Source of the DNA: Fuerstiella sp.
Lineage (GTDB): Bacteria; Planctomycetota; Planctomycetia; Planctomycetales; Planctomycetaceae
Length of the DNA stretch: 64,000 nt
Assembly: GCA_029245955.1 (NCBI GenBank)
Contig: JAQWOH010000015.1
Coordinates: forward strand, 124,001 to 188,000
Reading direction: 5' to 3'
Part shown: positions 1 to 9,448 of the stretch, piece after piece
Position numbering within the stretch: the first letter of the stretch is position 1
Layout: every line of letters starts with the position of its first letter
Program-made: the position numbers and the translations under genes
The notes under the pieces: model-generated
Told to the model about the DNA's origin: nothing
Seen by the model: only the letters and a program-made list of their open reading frames with translations
The model's database searches: none

Positions 1-703
1 CAATCCCCCGTACCAGAATTTCCCTCGCCCCCCGATTGACGTAGCCGCCGGACACGTTCAGATTTCCATCCCTGAGCGCAGTCTCCACCTGATGCAGACT
101 GACGTCATATTTTTGCAGAGCATGAGGATCGACCAGAACCTGATACTGCATCCGTCCGCCACCGATGGTGATCACCTCAGCAACTCCCTGAATTCGCAGC
201 AACCGCGTCCGCACGACCCAGTCACCCAGCGTACGCAGTTCCAGCGGATCAGTCGTTCCGTCCTCGCTCCACATGCCGATCAGCATGATTTGGCCCAGTA
301 GTGATGAAATCGGCCCCATGCGAGGTTTCACATTTTCCGGCAAAGTTCCCAGGACACTGGCAATTCGTTCGCTGACAATCTGTCGAGCGACATAGACGTC
401 CTGTCCCCAGTCGAAATCAACGTAGATGACACTCAGGCCGATGTCTGATGAACTGCGGACAGAAGTCACGCCGGTTGCACCGTTCACGGTCGCTTCCATC
501 GGAAACGTGACCAGAGACTCCACCTCTTCCGGTGCCAGACCGGGACATTCCGTGATCAGCACCACTCGCGGACGCGTCAGATCCGGCAACACGTCAATCG
601 GCAGCTCTCGAGTCTGCATTGCCCCGTAAATCATCATGGCAACCGCGACAGCGACAACCGCCAGCCGGTTGTTGAGTGCCGTTTTAATGATCAGATTCAG
701 CAT
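1..703 (-). CDS. Heavy-metal efflux RND permease, N-terminal part (cut by window edge)
   Basis: The first ~234 residues of an inner-membrane RND pump of the CusA/CzcA (HME) type, which would export metal cations by proton antiport with an adaptor and an outer-membrane channel. The frame runs off the left edge, so the C-terminus is unseen. It begins MLNLIIKTALNNRLAVVAVA, the usual TM1, followed by the family signature ELPIDVLPDLTRPRV and the porter region containing CPGLAPEEVE and VTFPMEATVNG. The start is the ATG at 703-701. It lies 124 bases downstream of the adaptor gene on the same strand, so the two probably form one operon. Metal specificity cannot be read from this fragment because the TM4 metal/proton motif lies outside the window. 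Confidence 0.88.
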   Translation of the reverse strand, partial: MLNLIIKTALNNRLAVVAVAVAMMIYGAMQTRELPIDVLPDLTRPRVVLITECPGLAPEEVESLVTFPMEATVNGATGVTSVRSSSDIGLSVIYVDFDWGQDVYVARQIVSERIASVLGTLPENVKPRMGPISSLLGQIMLIGMWSEDGTTDPLELRTLGDWVVRTRLLRIQGVAEVITIGGGRMQYQVLVDPHALQKYDVSLHQVETALRDGNLNVSGGYVNRGAREILVRGI

Positions 704-827
704 GCTCAGAGGCTTCAGAATAATCAGCGAATCGTAATGTTCGCGTGCCGAAATGTTGGCAGCGTCCTTCTGCCGTCGGTGACAGCATGATCGCTGGAAA
801 TCGTTCGCGGGCAGGCCGCGTTAGTTC

Positions 828-2375
828 TTAATGTTCATGACCATGATGGGCGTGTCCGCCACCGCCCTCACCATCGTTCATGGCGCGGGTCAGCATGTCC
901 GCATTGTTTGTTGCGATGTTGTGCCGTGACTTCAGCTGACCTTCAGCATCCACCACAACATTGTGCTGATCCTTAAAGTCCACTTTTACGACGATTTTTC
1001 TGAATTCACTGTGAGGCGGTGCGTCTCCGTGAAAGTGATCGTGGACCGCGACCTGTTGAAAGATCACGTGATCGACACCGTCTTCTGCAACGGCCTCGGC
1101 TGGTAAGACCAGTCGGTCCGACCATTCCTTCTGTGGCAGACGAACCAGGCCTCGTTGTCCAGGTTTGAACCGCCACGTGCGAAATCGCGGACCAGCCGCA
1201 GTAATGTTCTCGGTCAGCACCGTATTCGGAACTTCGACATAAAAGCGATATGTCTGAGTTTTGTTGTCAACGTGATTGTCCATAAACAGGATCTGCAAAT
1301 CGTGAATCAGTTCCGGCGTGTCACTGTCGCCCAGCTGGACGGTCACGGCGCGACGCTGGTTAATCAGGTGCGTCAGTAAAGGCAGATCACGTTCGTAAGC
1401 CTGGCCTTCCACAAGCAGTGTTTCGTGATACGCCAGATCACAAACCGCGTCGCCGGTGTTCACGACGGTTCCGGGGCTGACATTCATCGCTTCGATGGAA
1501 TACACCCATTCTCCGGTCGCCGGTGCATTTTCCTCCGATACTAGGCGAACGTGTCTGTTCGAATCGGAATGAAACTGTGTTGTGGTGCCGTCATTTGTCG
1601 GGCGAATGCCCATTGGAACGTGAATGACGACCGTTCGAACCAGTTTCTTATCTTTGATGATGCCACTAACGTCATCGACGGACAATCCTCGAATCAGGAG
1701 TTCCTGCCGTTTTGCCTCAATCACAGACTTCATGCGGCGCTGTTCGTATTGTTTCTGGATCACGCTTCTAAGAACAATGCCTCCTTCTTCGGCCGCTACT
1801 TCCAGTCGAGCGATCTCGTCGTCCAGAATCTGCAGCTGCTGTACCGAATCCAGCAGAACGGACTGAGCCGATGCCAGCTCATCTCCTGTCAATTCCAGTT
1901 CTATCAGTGGATCGCCGTCGCGAACCGACTGGCCGACCTGAACAAAAATTCGGCGCACAATGCCCTGCATTCGACTGGACGCCTGCAGGTTGCTGACCGT
2001 AGGTCGCTCGCGTATGAAAGCGGGAACGTCAATATGCTGTGTAAACGAACCCCGGCTGGCTTTACCGACGACAAGTCCGTACGTCTTCTGAGCAGCGATG
2101 GAGACTTCGAAAGTGCCTCCGTGAGCATCCTGTTCAGCGTCTGAGCCTGATGTCGAATCGTCAGCGACCTGTCGAGAGTCACTGAGAAGCCAGCGTTCCG
2201 CAACAGAGCGAACGCCATTAGGCGGAATAAGCAGTCCGGCAACGACACCGGCCGCAACAGCAATGAGCAGTGCTGTTGCTGCGCGCGAATGCGATCTGGA
2301 ATTGCCGGTCGCTGATCTGACCGATTCCTGTTCAGCAGCCGTTTGTGATTGTTGTCGACTGGTTTCGCTGGTCAT
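828..2375 (-). CDS. Efflux RND periplasmic adaptor (membrane fusion) subunit, His-rich tail
   Basis: HlyD/CusB-type adaptor of about 515 residues that would bridge the RND permease and the outer-membrane channel. A single N-terminal membrane anchor (AATALLIAVAAGVVAGLLI) is followed by lipoyl/barrel and hairpin regions (FVQVGQSVRDGDPLIELE; a helical stretch around LQILDDEIARLEVAAEEGG). The C-terminus ends GGGGHAHHGHEH, and an internal HDHFHGDAPPH adds more histidines; both suggest a divalent metal substrate. A longer frame starts at 2459, but the ATG at 2375 is preceded by GGGGGA about 7 bases upstream, while the longer start has no visible ribosome site, so I chose 2375. The gene is divergent from the TolC-like gene. 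Confidence 0.85.
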   Translation of the reverse strand: MTSETSRQQSQTAAEQESVRSATGNSRSHSRAATALLIAVAAGVVAGLLIPPNGVRSVAERWLLSDSRQVADDSTSGSDAEQDAHGGTFEVSIAAQKTYGLVVGKASRGSFTQHIDVPAFIRERPTVSNLQASSRMQGIVRRIFVQVGQSVRDGDPLIELELTGDELASAQSVLLDSVQQLQILDDEIARLEVAAEEGGIVLRSVIQKQYEQRRMKSVIEAKRQELLIRGLSVDDVSGIIKDKKLVRTVVIHVPMGIRPTNDGTTTQFHSDSNRHVRLVSEENAPATGEWVYSIEAMNVSPGTVVNTGDAVCDLAYHETLLVEGQAYERDLPLLTHLINQRRAVTVQLGDSDTPELIHDLQILFMDNHVDNKTQTYRFYVEVPNTVLTENITAAGPRFRTWRFKPGQRGLVRLPQKEWSDRLVLPAEAVAEDGVDHVIFQQVAVHDHFHGDAPPHSEFRKIVVKVDFKDQHNVVVDAEGQLKSRHNIATNNADMLTRAMNDGEGGGGHAHHGHEH

Positions 2376-2858
2376 CAACCGGTCCCCCGAGATTTCGAAT
2401 GCTGCTGCGGACAGAGCATTTTGGGATCTGATTCGCACAATTCCCGTTATGGTCGACATTGTGCTGCGCTATGAACGGTAGGCTGCGGGCAGTTCCACGC
2501 GGACTTCGTTCGGATTTTCTCACTTGATTCGGAATCATACGTGTCTGCAGTGACCAAACATCGGCTGTTTCAGCAAAATATGGAGGTCACTGAGGAATGA
2601 GAATCCTTCTCATAGAATTGCGGCGGTGAGTTCACAGACCCTGACACCGGCAGGTTTTGCATGTGAATACGCAGAATAAGAGTATTCAGCCACAGTCTCG
2701 GCATATGTTAGACATGCCGAAACTCGACAATCGATGCATGCGTCACTGGCCGCACGACTCGCTGAACAACCGAGCGACTTCGTGAACCCGCTTCGTCGCA
2801 GATACGGTCTTTCGCCGATAGAAGGGGAACACCATTTTCTGTTTTCCGGTCCACATTT
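2376..2858. promoter_or_regulatory. Divergent intergenic region of the efflux locus
   Basis: About 480 bases separate the adaptor (minus) and the TolC-like gene (plus), so promoters for both should lie here. It contains the palindrome at 2597-2613, a GAATA-AGAG-TATTC inverted repeat near 2665-2680, and GGCAT/ATGCC arms 9 bases apart near 2700-2718. The reading frames crossing it show no recognisable protein. No dedicated regulator gene is next to it. Confidence 0.4.
2597..2613. promoter_or_regulatory. Palindromic operator candidate
   Basis: Perfect inverted repeat with arms ATGAGAA and TTCTCAT separated by TCC. Its size and central position between divergent metal-efflux genes suit a dimeric metal-responsive repressor or activator (Fur/Zur- or MerR-like spacing). 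No matching regulator is visible, so the regulator's identity is unknown. Confidence 0.35.
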
Positions 2859-4154
2859 GTGTGCAAGCTCAACGTTACCAATATTTTTCTGCTCTTCGCA
2901 TGCTGTGTTTCCGTTTCTGCGGATGAAATGCTTCCGGTCAGGCCAGAAGTCCCCGCTGACCCGGGATCAACGGAGGTCGGCGTGCTGGCTATGGATCAGG
3001 CCGTAAGTCTGGCCCTGACAAACAACCCCGCGGTTCGGGCTGCCGAAACGTCGGTGATCCGACAACAGCACCTGGTATACCAGGTGACGCGCAGTCCGAA
3101 TCCGACAGTCGGTTACCTGGCATCAGAAGTCGGCAACGAAGGGCAGGCCGGGCAACAGGGCGTCTTTCTTTCTCAGAACATTATCCGTGGCGGCAAGCTT
3201 TGTCTTGACGGACAGGTGCAGCAGCGCGACGTCGCCATCGCCGTCCATGAGCTGCAGGTCCGTCGTTTCCACGTGGAAGCAGATGTTCGACTGTCTTTCA
3301 TTGAAGTGGCAGTCGCTCAGGAACGTCTCAAGCTGCTGAATCGTCTGCAGAGATCGCTGGATCGTGCGGCCGGAACAGTAAAACGTCTTGTCAGTGCGGG
3401 AGAATCAAGTCTGTCTGCGTCTCTGCAGTCCAGGCTGGAAGCTCAGCGGAACGCGATGCAGCTTCATCTGACAGAAAATCAGTTTGAAGTGGCACGCCGC
3501 AAGCTTGCAACAGCCCTTGGACGAGACACACTGGATCAGCCTGTCGCAGCGGCTGTCCTGATGCCACAGGAATCTGACATCGACATGGCGCAGGCATGGA
3601 CAGATGTGCTGGCAACAAGTCCTGAATTGGCCGTTGCCGCGTCGCAACTGGACCGCAGCCATTACAAGGTGCGGCGCGAACAGGCGGAACCTGTTCCGGA
3701 CCTGCAGACTCAATGGTCCATCCAGCAGGATGCTGCCACTCATTATGCCGTCGTTGGCATTCAGCTGGGCGTCACGCTGCCCGTGCGAAATGACAATACA
3801 GGAGCCATCAACGCAGCACGTGCTGATACCTGGCGAACACATCACGCCGTTGATGCCGTCAAACGGTCGCTGCGACAACGGCTGCTGACAACGGTGGGGC
3901 AGTTGCAACAGGCTGACTGCCAGCTGCAGACGATCAAAGGCGAACTGGAGGCGTTGGCCCGCGAGAATCTGACGACAACTCAGCGAGCTTTCGCTCTTGG
4001 TGAAGCGACCTATCTGGACCTGCTGAATGCTCAGCGAGCGTACATTCGGCTGAGTCTGGATACTCTGGACCTTTATCAGCAACGGTCCATCGCGGAATCA
4101 CATCTGCAGACTGCCCTGGTCAGGGCCGCAGAATCACCAGCTGGTGAACGCTGA
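2859..4154 (+). CDS. TolC/CzcC family outer-membrane efflux protein
   Basis: 431 residues. A short signal peptide (FLLFACCVSVSA, cleavage before DEMLPV) is followed by the two-repeat alpha-barrel architecture of outer-membrane efflux proteins. The typical opening 'AMDQAVSLALTNNPAVRAAETSV' pattern is visible, as is the second-repeat motif AFALGEATYLDLLNAQRAYI near the C-terminus. It would form the outer-membrane tunnel for the divergently encoded adaptor and RND permease. The start is a GTG chosen because it directly precedes the signal peptide; no clear Shine-Dalgarno sequence is seen. Length matches the CzcC branch. Confidence in the family is high, in the metal substrate low. Confidence 0.87.
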   Translation: MCKLNVTNIFLLFACCVSVSADEMLPVRPEVPADPGSTEVGVLAMDQAVSLALTNNPAVRAAETSVIRQQHLVYQVTRSPNPTVGYLASEVGNEGQAGQQGVFLSQNIIRGGKLCLDGQVQQRDVAIAVHELQVRRFHVEADVRLSFIEVAVAQERLKLLNRLQRSLDRAAGTVKRLVSAGESSLSASLQSRLEAQRNAMQLHLTENQFEVARRKLATALGRDTLDQPVAAAVLMPQESDIDMAQAWTDVLATSPELAVAASQLDRSHYKVRREQAEPVPDLQTQWSIQQDAATHYAVVGIQLGVTLPVRNDNTGAINAARADTWRTHHAVDAVKRSLRQRLLTTVGQLQQADCQLQTIKGELEALARENLTTTQRAFALGEATYLDLLNAQRAYIRLSLDTLDLYQQRSIAESHLQTALVRAAESPAGER

Positions 4155-4503
4155 TTGAACGTTTGTCCGATGCCCGGCAGAGAAGGACTGGGACCAAGAC
4201 GCATCGTTTAACCGAGTGCCTTACCGGGCCGCGCTCGAGGTAGGAACGTCGAACAGTGCCGCAGAGCTGCACACCAGGGCGCGTGAGCATCACCCCGCGT
4301 CTGATCACGTCGAAAATACAGCCCGTGGCGCATGCGATGATGCGATTGTGATATCCAGCCCGATCAATCGTTGGCTATGGTCATATTCCTGACTATGCTA
4401 AAGTCACCGAACAAGGTGAACAGCAGCGACTCAACAGCCCAGGGCATCCGCCTGCCGGTGATCCCGATCAATTTGAGACAAGAGAAATTCTGAGAGACTT
4501 CAT
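4155..4503. other. Intergenic region, promoter of the TPR gene
   Basis: No gene is visible in these 349 bases. The right part carries a sigma-70-like promoter candidate (4371-4399). The left part follows the TolC-like gene, and I see no strong terminator hairpin there. Confidence 0.4.
4371..4399 (+). promoter_or_regulatory. Sigma-70-like promoter candidate
   Basis: TTGGCT and TATGCT are separated by exactly 17 bases, about 105 bases upstream of the TPR-protein ATG. Found by eye; it matches consensus at most positions but is untested. Confidence 0.35.
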
Positions 4504-5946
4504 ATGAGTGATCCTTTAGCAACCGCCGCCCAGGAATGGTTCAAGAAGGGAAATGAGGCGATGGGCCGCCAGAATTGGGACTTTGCGGTCGAATGCTTCA
4601 GCAATGCAGTAAAAATGAAGTCTGACGTCGTGCTGTTCCGGCAGACCAGGCACCTGTGCTGCCGCAAGTTGTATGGCGACAACGGGACCGGCGCGAAGAT
4701 GGCAGGCATGAAGCTGATGGGAATTCGCGGCAAGATCAAGAAAGCGAGAGGAAAAGAAGACTGGGCGGCCATGGATCAACATGCTGAAGAAGGTCTGGCC
4801 GTCAATCCCTGGGACGGTCAGTTGCTGGCCGATCTTGGCGAAGCGTGTGCCGCACAGGACCGCGGCGAAATCGCCGCTTACGCATATCGAAAGGCTGTTG
4901 AAAGCGACAAGACAAACATTGCCTTCAATCGCGGTCTGGGCCATATTCTGCACGAACGTGGTGAATACAAAGAAGCTCGCAACTGCTTCAAACGAATCTA
5001 TGAAGCCGACCCGACGGATGGGGACGCACGATCCATGATGGGCCGCATCGATGCAGATTCCGTCATGGACCGCGGCGGCTACGACAAGGCCGGCAGCACT
5101 CAGGACGTCAAAGCGGATAAAGCACCAACCAACGCCTACGAAGCTGACCGACAGGCTCGTCGAGGAGCAAAAGGAAGAAACGAATCTGTCGCGCCAGGCG
5201 AATCGGAAGAAATGGACATGCGGGCCGCCATTCGTAAGGATCCCGAGAACGTCAACAACTACATGAAGCTGGCGCAGTTCCTGCGCACGGACCGTCAGCT
5301 GCCTCAGGCCATTGAGCAGCTGGACAAAGCACTGGAATTATCCAACAACGACAGTTCCATTCTGGAAGAAAAGGAAGACGTCGAACTGGAGATCATGCGA
5401 GAACGATCCGGCGAAGCTGCCGAACGAGCCCGCAAGAATCCCGAGAAAGAACGACTAAAGGAAAAGTCCGATGGGATGAAAAAAGAGTTAATGACTCGCG
5501 AAGTGGAAGTCCTGGCATCTCGCATCGACCGACATCCGAACGATATGAAGATGCGGTTTGAACTGGCTGATCGCTATCGAAAGATCAAGCAGTACCCAAA
5601 AGCAATTCCGTTGTTCCAGCAGGCGTCTGCGGACTCACGAATGAAAGAAGATTCACTGGTTATGCTGGGTGAGTGCTTTGTGCGAGCCGGCAAGGCGGAC
5701 CTCGGACGACGTCAATTCATCAAGGCCCTGGAAACACTGAATGCCAAGGATAAACCGGATTTCTTCAAACAGGCCCACTACTGGCTGGGTCGTCTGTATG
5801 AAAAAACCGGCAAGAATGAAGACGCCGAAAACCACTACACAGAAATTCTGTCCGTTGATTATGATTTCCGCGATGTGCTGAAACGACTGGAAGAAATCCA
5901 GGGTGGCGATGAGTTCGGGGACATTGTCGACGACGATGAAGACTGA
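4504..5946 (+). CDS. Tetratricopeptide repeat protein, cytoplasmic
   Basis: 480 residues with no signal peptide or membrane segment, so probably cytoplasmic. Helical TPR-type repeats occur at about residues 8-45 (AQEWFKKGNEAMGRQNWDFA), 85-180 (GLAVNPWDGQLLADLGEACA; YKEARNCFKRIYEADPTD), 245-290 (NNYMKLAQFLRTDRQLPQAI) and 340-465. A charged, probably flexible stretch lies between the repeat blocks (residues ~185-235), and another Lys/Glu-rich one around 300-325. The C-terminus is very acidic (GDIVDDDED). A GAGAGA precedes the ATG. TPR arrays hold protein partners together; no catalytic domain is visible and the partner is unknown. The gene stands alone. Confidence 0.85.
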   Translation: MSDPLATAAQEWFKKGNEAMGRQNWDFAVECFSNAVKMKSDVVLFRQTRHLCCRKLYGDNGTGAKMAGMKLMGIRGKIKKARGKEDWAAMDQHAEEGLAVNPWDGQLLADLGEACAAQDRGEIAAYAYRKAVESDKTNIAFNRGLGHILHERGEYKEARNCFKRIYEADPTDGDARSMMGRIDADSVMDRGGYDKAGSTQDVKADKAPTNAYEADRQARRGAKGRNESVAPGESEEMDMRAAIRKDPENVNNYMKLAQFLRTDRQLPQAIEQLDKALELSNNDSSILEEKEDVELEIMRERSGEAAERARKNPEKERLKEKSDGMKKELMTREVEVLASRIDRHPNDMKMRFELADRYRKIKQYPKAIPLFQQASADSRMKEDSLVMLGECFVRAGKADLGRRQFIKALETLNAKDKPDFFKQAHYWLGRLYEKTGKNEDAENHYTEILSVDYDFRDVLKRLEEIQGGDEFGDIVDDDED

Positions 5947-6118
5947 TGCGGGTCTGGCATCTTTGATGCGTATCACCCGAATGTGCAGCAGTTCGAGCAG
6001 GAAATTCTGCAGCTGAACGGTGGCGAAAGTGGACTCACTTCGGTGAAATGCACGCTATCTCTCTGGTTTAGCAGGGCAGCGTCACCTGCTGCTGACCATT
6101 AGCCCCGGAAACTGACAC

Positions 6119-8236
6119 ATGCCCAGAACTGCGTTGCTTCTCGCACTGATTTTTCTTCTTGCACTGACATCCGCATCATTTGCTGACGGTGAAAAAGACA
6201 ATCACCCCGACAACGTGCGGCGGGTTCCACGTGAAGGCGTCGCGGTACCTGCCAGTCGCGAAGCTGCACTGCAGTCAGAACTGAAATTGCTTCAACAGAA
6301 GATCGCTCGGCTGAGGCGGCTGAAGGACGGACCCGCAGAGGGGCTGCTGCCTGACGTCATGATCTTTGAACGAGCCGTACGATGTGCCCTGGACCACGAC
6401 GAGTTCTTCTCGCCGAAGGACATCGATAAGGCCGATCAGCTGCTGGCTGAAGGAAATTCCCGAGCGAATCAGCTTCTGTCCGGCAAAGCTGACTGGCCCA
6501 AACAAAGTGGCCTTGTTGTTCGAGGTTACATCAGCCGGATTGACCACACGGTGCAGCCGTATGGCCTGGTCATGCCAAAGACCTACGCGTTCAATCACAG
6601 CGTCCCGACTCGCTGCGACCTGTGGTTCCATGGCCGTGGTGAAACCCTCAGCGAAGTCAACTTCCTGTGGGACCGAATGAAGAATGCCGGTCGTTACACG
6701 CCTGACCACACCATCGTACTGCATCCGTACGGTCGCTATTCCAACGCATTCAAGTTTGCGGGGGAAGTGGATGTGCTGGAAGCGCTGGGCGACGTACAGC
6801 GTCGTTATCGGGTCGACGAAGATCGGATCAGTGTGCGAGGCTTCAGCATGGGCGGAGCGGCGTGCTGGCAGTTTGCCGTGCATTACCCCGACCGCTGGTT
6901 CGCTGCCAATCCCGGTGCCGGTTTTTCTGAGACTCCCGAGTTTCTGAGATTTTTTCAGAAGGAAATACTGAATCCAGCACCGTGGGAGAAGGCGCTGTGG
7001 AATATGTATGACTGTGACAAGTACGCCCTCAATCTGAGCCACTGCCCGACCATCGCCTACAGTGGTGAAAAAGATATTCAGAAGCAGGCTGCTGACGTGA
7101 TGGAAACAGCTCTTCAGGAGCATGGCATCCGGCTCCGTCATATCATCGGAGCCAATATGGGCCACAGTATCGATAAGGTCTCAATGAACATCATCGAAGA
7201 TGGAATGACGGCACTTGCAAGTCGACCGCGACCGACAATTCCACGAGACGTTCATTTCGAAACGCATACGCTCAAATACAACCGTATGCACTGGCTGACG
7301 GTTGATGGTTTACTCGAACACTGGAAGCCGGCACGAGCGGACATCGTTCACTGGAAACTGGATACGAGTCCCGGCGCAAATCGAGTCGAATTGAGAATCG
7401 GAACGAAGAATGTATCCGCATTCACACTGGATTTTCCTCCGGGAACGTTTCTCATTGAACAGGCAGCGGGCGTTGACGCTTCGTTGACAATCTCCGCTAC
7501 CATTGTTTCGGCTGAAGATCTTCCGGACGATGTCTCTTCTGCCGACGCCGACATAGAAAGCGGCCCATGGTTTCGAATCACCGCGAACCCGTTTTCTGAC
7601 GGGTCAGCACAAGTCCGCGCTCATCGCAATGCGAAGGGCAAGTGGGTCAGTGGCCCGCTCGGCGATCAGCTGCGCAAGCGTCAGCATCTGCAGGGTCCGA
7701 TCGACGACGCATTTATGGACTCCTTTGTGTTTGTCCGCCCGACAGGCACAGCTGCCAACGAAGCTGCAGGACGCTGGGCTGCATCGGAGCTCGATCGTGC
7801 CATCGAACACTGGCGGCGGCACTTCCGTGGTGATGCTCGAGTGGTCAAAGACACGGACGTCACGGACGAACATATTCAGTCAGCAAATCTAATCCTGTGG
7901 GGCGATCCATCGTCTAACAGCGTGATGTCCCGAGTCGCGGGAAAGCTGCCAGTCAAATGGACGGGCAAACAGATCAGCGTTGGTGAACGAACATTTGACG
8001 CAGCCGGCCACGTACCGGTTCTGATCTATCCAAACCCGTTGAATGCCGACCGGTACGTCGTCTTCAACAGCAGTTTCACGTTTCGTGAATTCGCCTATCT
8101 GAACAACGCTCGACAGGTCTCGATGCTGCCGGACTGGGCAGTCATCGATCTTCGTACGCCACCGGACAGTGTCTGGCCAGGGAAAGTTGTGGCGGCAGAT
8201 TTCTTTGACGAGCAATGGCAACTGAAACAGAAGTAA
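6119..8236 (+). CDS. Secreted alpha/beta hydrolase (feruloyl-esterase/PHB-depolymerase-like fold) with C-terminal extension
   Basis: 705 residues. The signal peptide is MPRTALLLALIFLLALTSASFADG. Residues ~35-110 are helical and charged. An alpha/beta hydrolase core follows: oxyanion/strand region LWFHGRGETLSE near 165, nucleophile motif GFSMGG with Ser near 243, candidate acid in AYSGEKDIQ near 318 and candidate His in NMGHSIDK near 348. The family includes esterases and prolyl-oligopeptidase-like peptidases that act on extracellular polymers. The C-terminal ~330 residues have no motif I recognise; they include a second conserved-looking block (ANLILWGDPSSNS; GHVPVLIYPNPLNADRYVV) seen in secreted planctomycete peptidase/esterase proteins. 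The substrate cannot be assigned. Confidence 0.82.
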   Translation: MPRTALLLALIFLLALTSASFADGEKDNHPDNVRRVPREGVAVPASREAALQSELKLLQQKIARLRRLKDGPAEGLLPDVMIFERAVRCALDHDEFFSPKDIDKADQLLAEGNSRANQLLSGKADWPKQSGLVVRGYISRIDHTVQPYGLVMPKTYAFNHSVPTRCDLWFHGRGETLSEVNFLWDRMKNAGRYTPDHTIVLHPYGRYSNAFKFAGEVDVLEALGDVQRRYRVDEDRISVRGFSMGGAACWQFAVHYPDRWFAANPGAGFSETPEFLRFFQKEILNPAPWEKALWNMYDCDKYALNLSHCPTIAYSGEKDIQKQAADVMETALQEHGIRLRHIIGANMGHSIDKVSMNIIEDGMTALASRPRPTIPRDVHFETHTLKYNRMHWLTVDGLLEHWKPARADIVHWKLDTSPGANRVELRIGTKNVSAFTLDFPPGTFLIEQAAGVDASLTISATIVSAEDLPDDVSSADADIESGPWFRITANPFSDGSAQVRAHRNAKGKWVSGPLGDQLRKRQHLQGPIDDAFMDSFVFVRPTGTAANEAAGRWAASELDRAIEHWRRHFRGDARVVKDTDVTDEHIQSANLILWGDPSSNSVMSRVAGKLPVKWTGKQISVGERTFDAAGHVPVLIYPNPLNADRYVVFNSSFTFREFAYLNNARQVSMLPDWAVIDLRTPPDSVWPGKVVAADFFDEQWQLKQK

Positions 8237-8370
8237 CAGGCCGGCATGCCTCATATTTGACACTGCACAGCATCAGTCAAAGTACCGCTGCCCAAACTCA
8301 TCGACAGGTTGAGGAAATCAAAACGTAGGTCGCGTGAGACACAGCGTCGCAACGCAGTCACGGTGCTGCA

Positions 8371-9327
8371 CTACGTGCGCTCTGTCAGTTGATCCAGCAG
8401 CGCCTCCAGGATCGGCACGTCTGACGTCGGTCGCTCCGATGCGTCGGAATGAGTCCGGTCGGATTCGATCATGCCCCGCAGATGCAGAAACTGTGCGCAC
8501 GTGTGTTTGTACGCCGGAACTGGTGCGCGGAAGGCAAAAAAACCCAGATACTGCAGCACGTCGTTCAGCTGCCAGAAGTTCAGATCGCCGGACTCCCACA
8601 TTCTGTCTCGCTTACCGAATAGATCCGGTGCAAAACTACTGAGCCCCAGCAGATAGTCGCTGCCGTACATGACCATATCAATGGCAAGATCGTTGCCGGT
8701 CAGGACCATGAAGTCCGGTCGTACTTCGTTCCGCAGCGCCAGACGCTGCCATTCCAGGTCGCGCCGCAGCGACGAGTGTTTGGCGCCGATGCAATTGGGC
8801 AGATTCATCATTTCACGATAGACACCCAGCGAATAGATCTTCCCGAACGGAAGGAAGACGGTTCCCAGTTCGAAACCGATGAAGCGGTTGCACCGTTCAG
8901 CAATCTGCCGGTACGAGACGATGATGTCGTCGTCAGGCTGCTGTGTCAGTCCGTACGACTGAAAAATCACGGGCACTCCACCGTTCTGCTCGATGTCGTT
9001 CATTCGACGCAAGTATTCATCCAGATTAAAGCTCGCACCCTCACCATCCGCCAGAAAAGCCCCGGCCACATACATACGGCCGGACACCAGCCTGTTGGTG
9101 CGCTGCAGCACTTCCAGCTTCGTTGTATCGTCCAGCAGATTGACATACCCGGTGTCCATATTGACCGCAGGAATCAAACCGGCTTCCAGCGTGCGTTCCA
9201 CATGACGTTCAAAGGCTGACCAGTCAACTGTGCCGTCTGTCGCATACGGCAGCAACACGGCCGACATGCCAGTGATCTTACGGTTGCGAATGACCGGCGG
9301 AACGCTATTGGATTCAATTGTGGGCAC
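8371..9327 (-). CDS. Dihydrodipicolinate synthase (DapA/NanA) family aldolase-lyase
   Basis: 318 residues forming a probable TIM barrel of the class I aldolase family that includes DapA, NanA and keto-deoxy-sugar aldolases. The opening VLLPYATDGTVDWSAFERHV and the later GAKHSSL, whose Lys would form the Schiff base, are visible, as is VLTGNDLAIDMVMYGSDYLLG near the C-terminal barrel strands. The substrate is uncertain: it does not look like a canonical lysine-pathway DapA, and the sugar-related genes elsewhere in the window favour a keto-acid lyase. The start is a GTG with AGGAAAA just upstream. It is a single gene, convergent with the hydrolase before it. Confidence 0.82.
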   Translation of the reverse strand: MPTIESNSVPPVIRNRKITGMSAVLLPYATDGTVDWSAFERHVERTLEAGLIPAVNMDTGYVNLLDDTTKLEVLQRTNRLVSGRMYVAGAFLADGEGASFNLDEYLRRMNDIEQNGGVPVIFQSYGLTQQPDDDIIVSYRQIAERCNRFIGFELGTVFLPFGKIYSLGVYREMMNLPNCIGAKHSSLRRDLEWQRLALRNEVRPDFMVLTGNDLAIDMVMYGSDYLLGLSSFAPDLFGKRDRMWESGDLNFWQLNDVLQYLGFFAFRAPVPAYKHTCAQFLHLRGMIESDRTHSDASERPTSDVPILEALLDQLTERT

Positions 9328-9448
9328 AAATTTTCCTATGTGAAACTTGAAAGAGGCAATCAGTACCCGACTAGCGTATGACGTGTGTGAACCGAAACGG
9401 CGAATGCAAGCTGCGAGCGTGACAACAGACGAGACGCATCCCGTTTTC

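Noticed and set aside
3405-4082. 225-codon minus-strand frame opposite the TolC-like gene
   Set aside because: Antisense shadow; the plus-strand product has the outer-membrane efflux repeats.
6275-7165. 296-codon minus-strand frame opposite the secreted alpha/beta hydrolase
   Set aside because: It is the antisense of a protein with a clear signal peptide and catalytic motifs, and its own translation has no domain.
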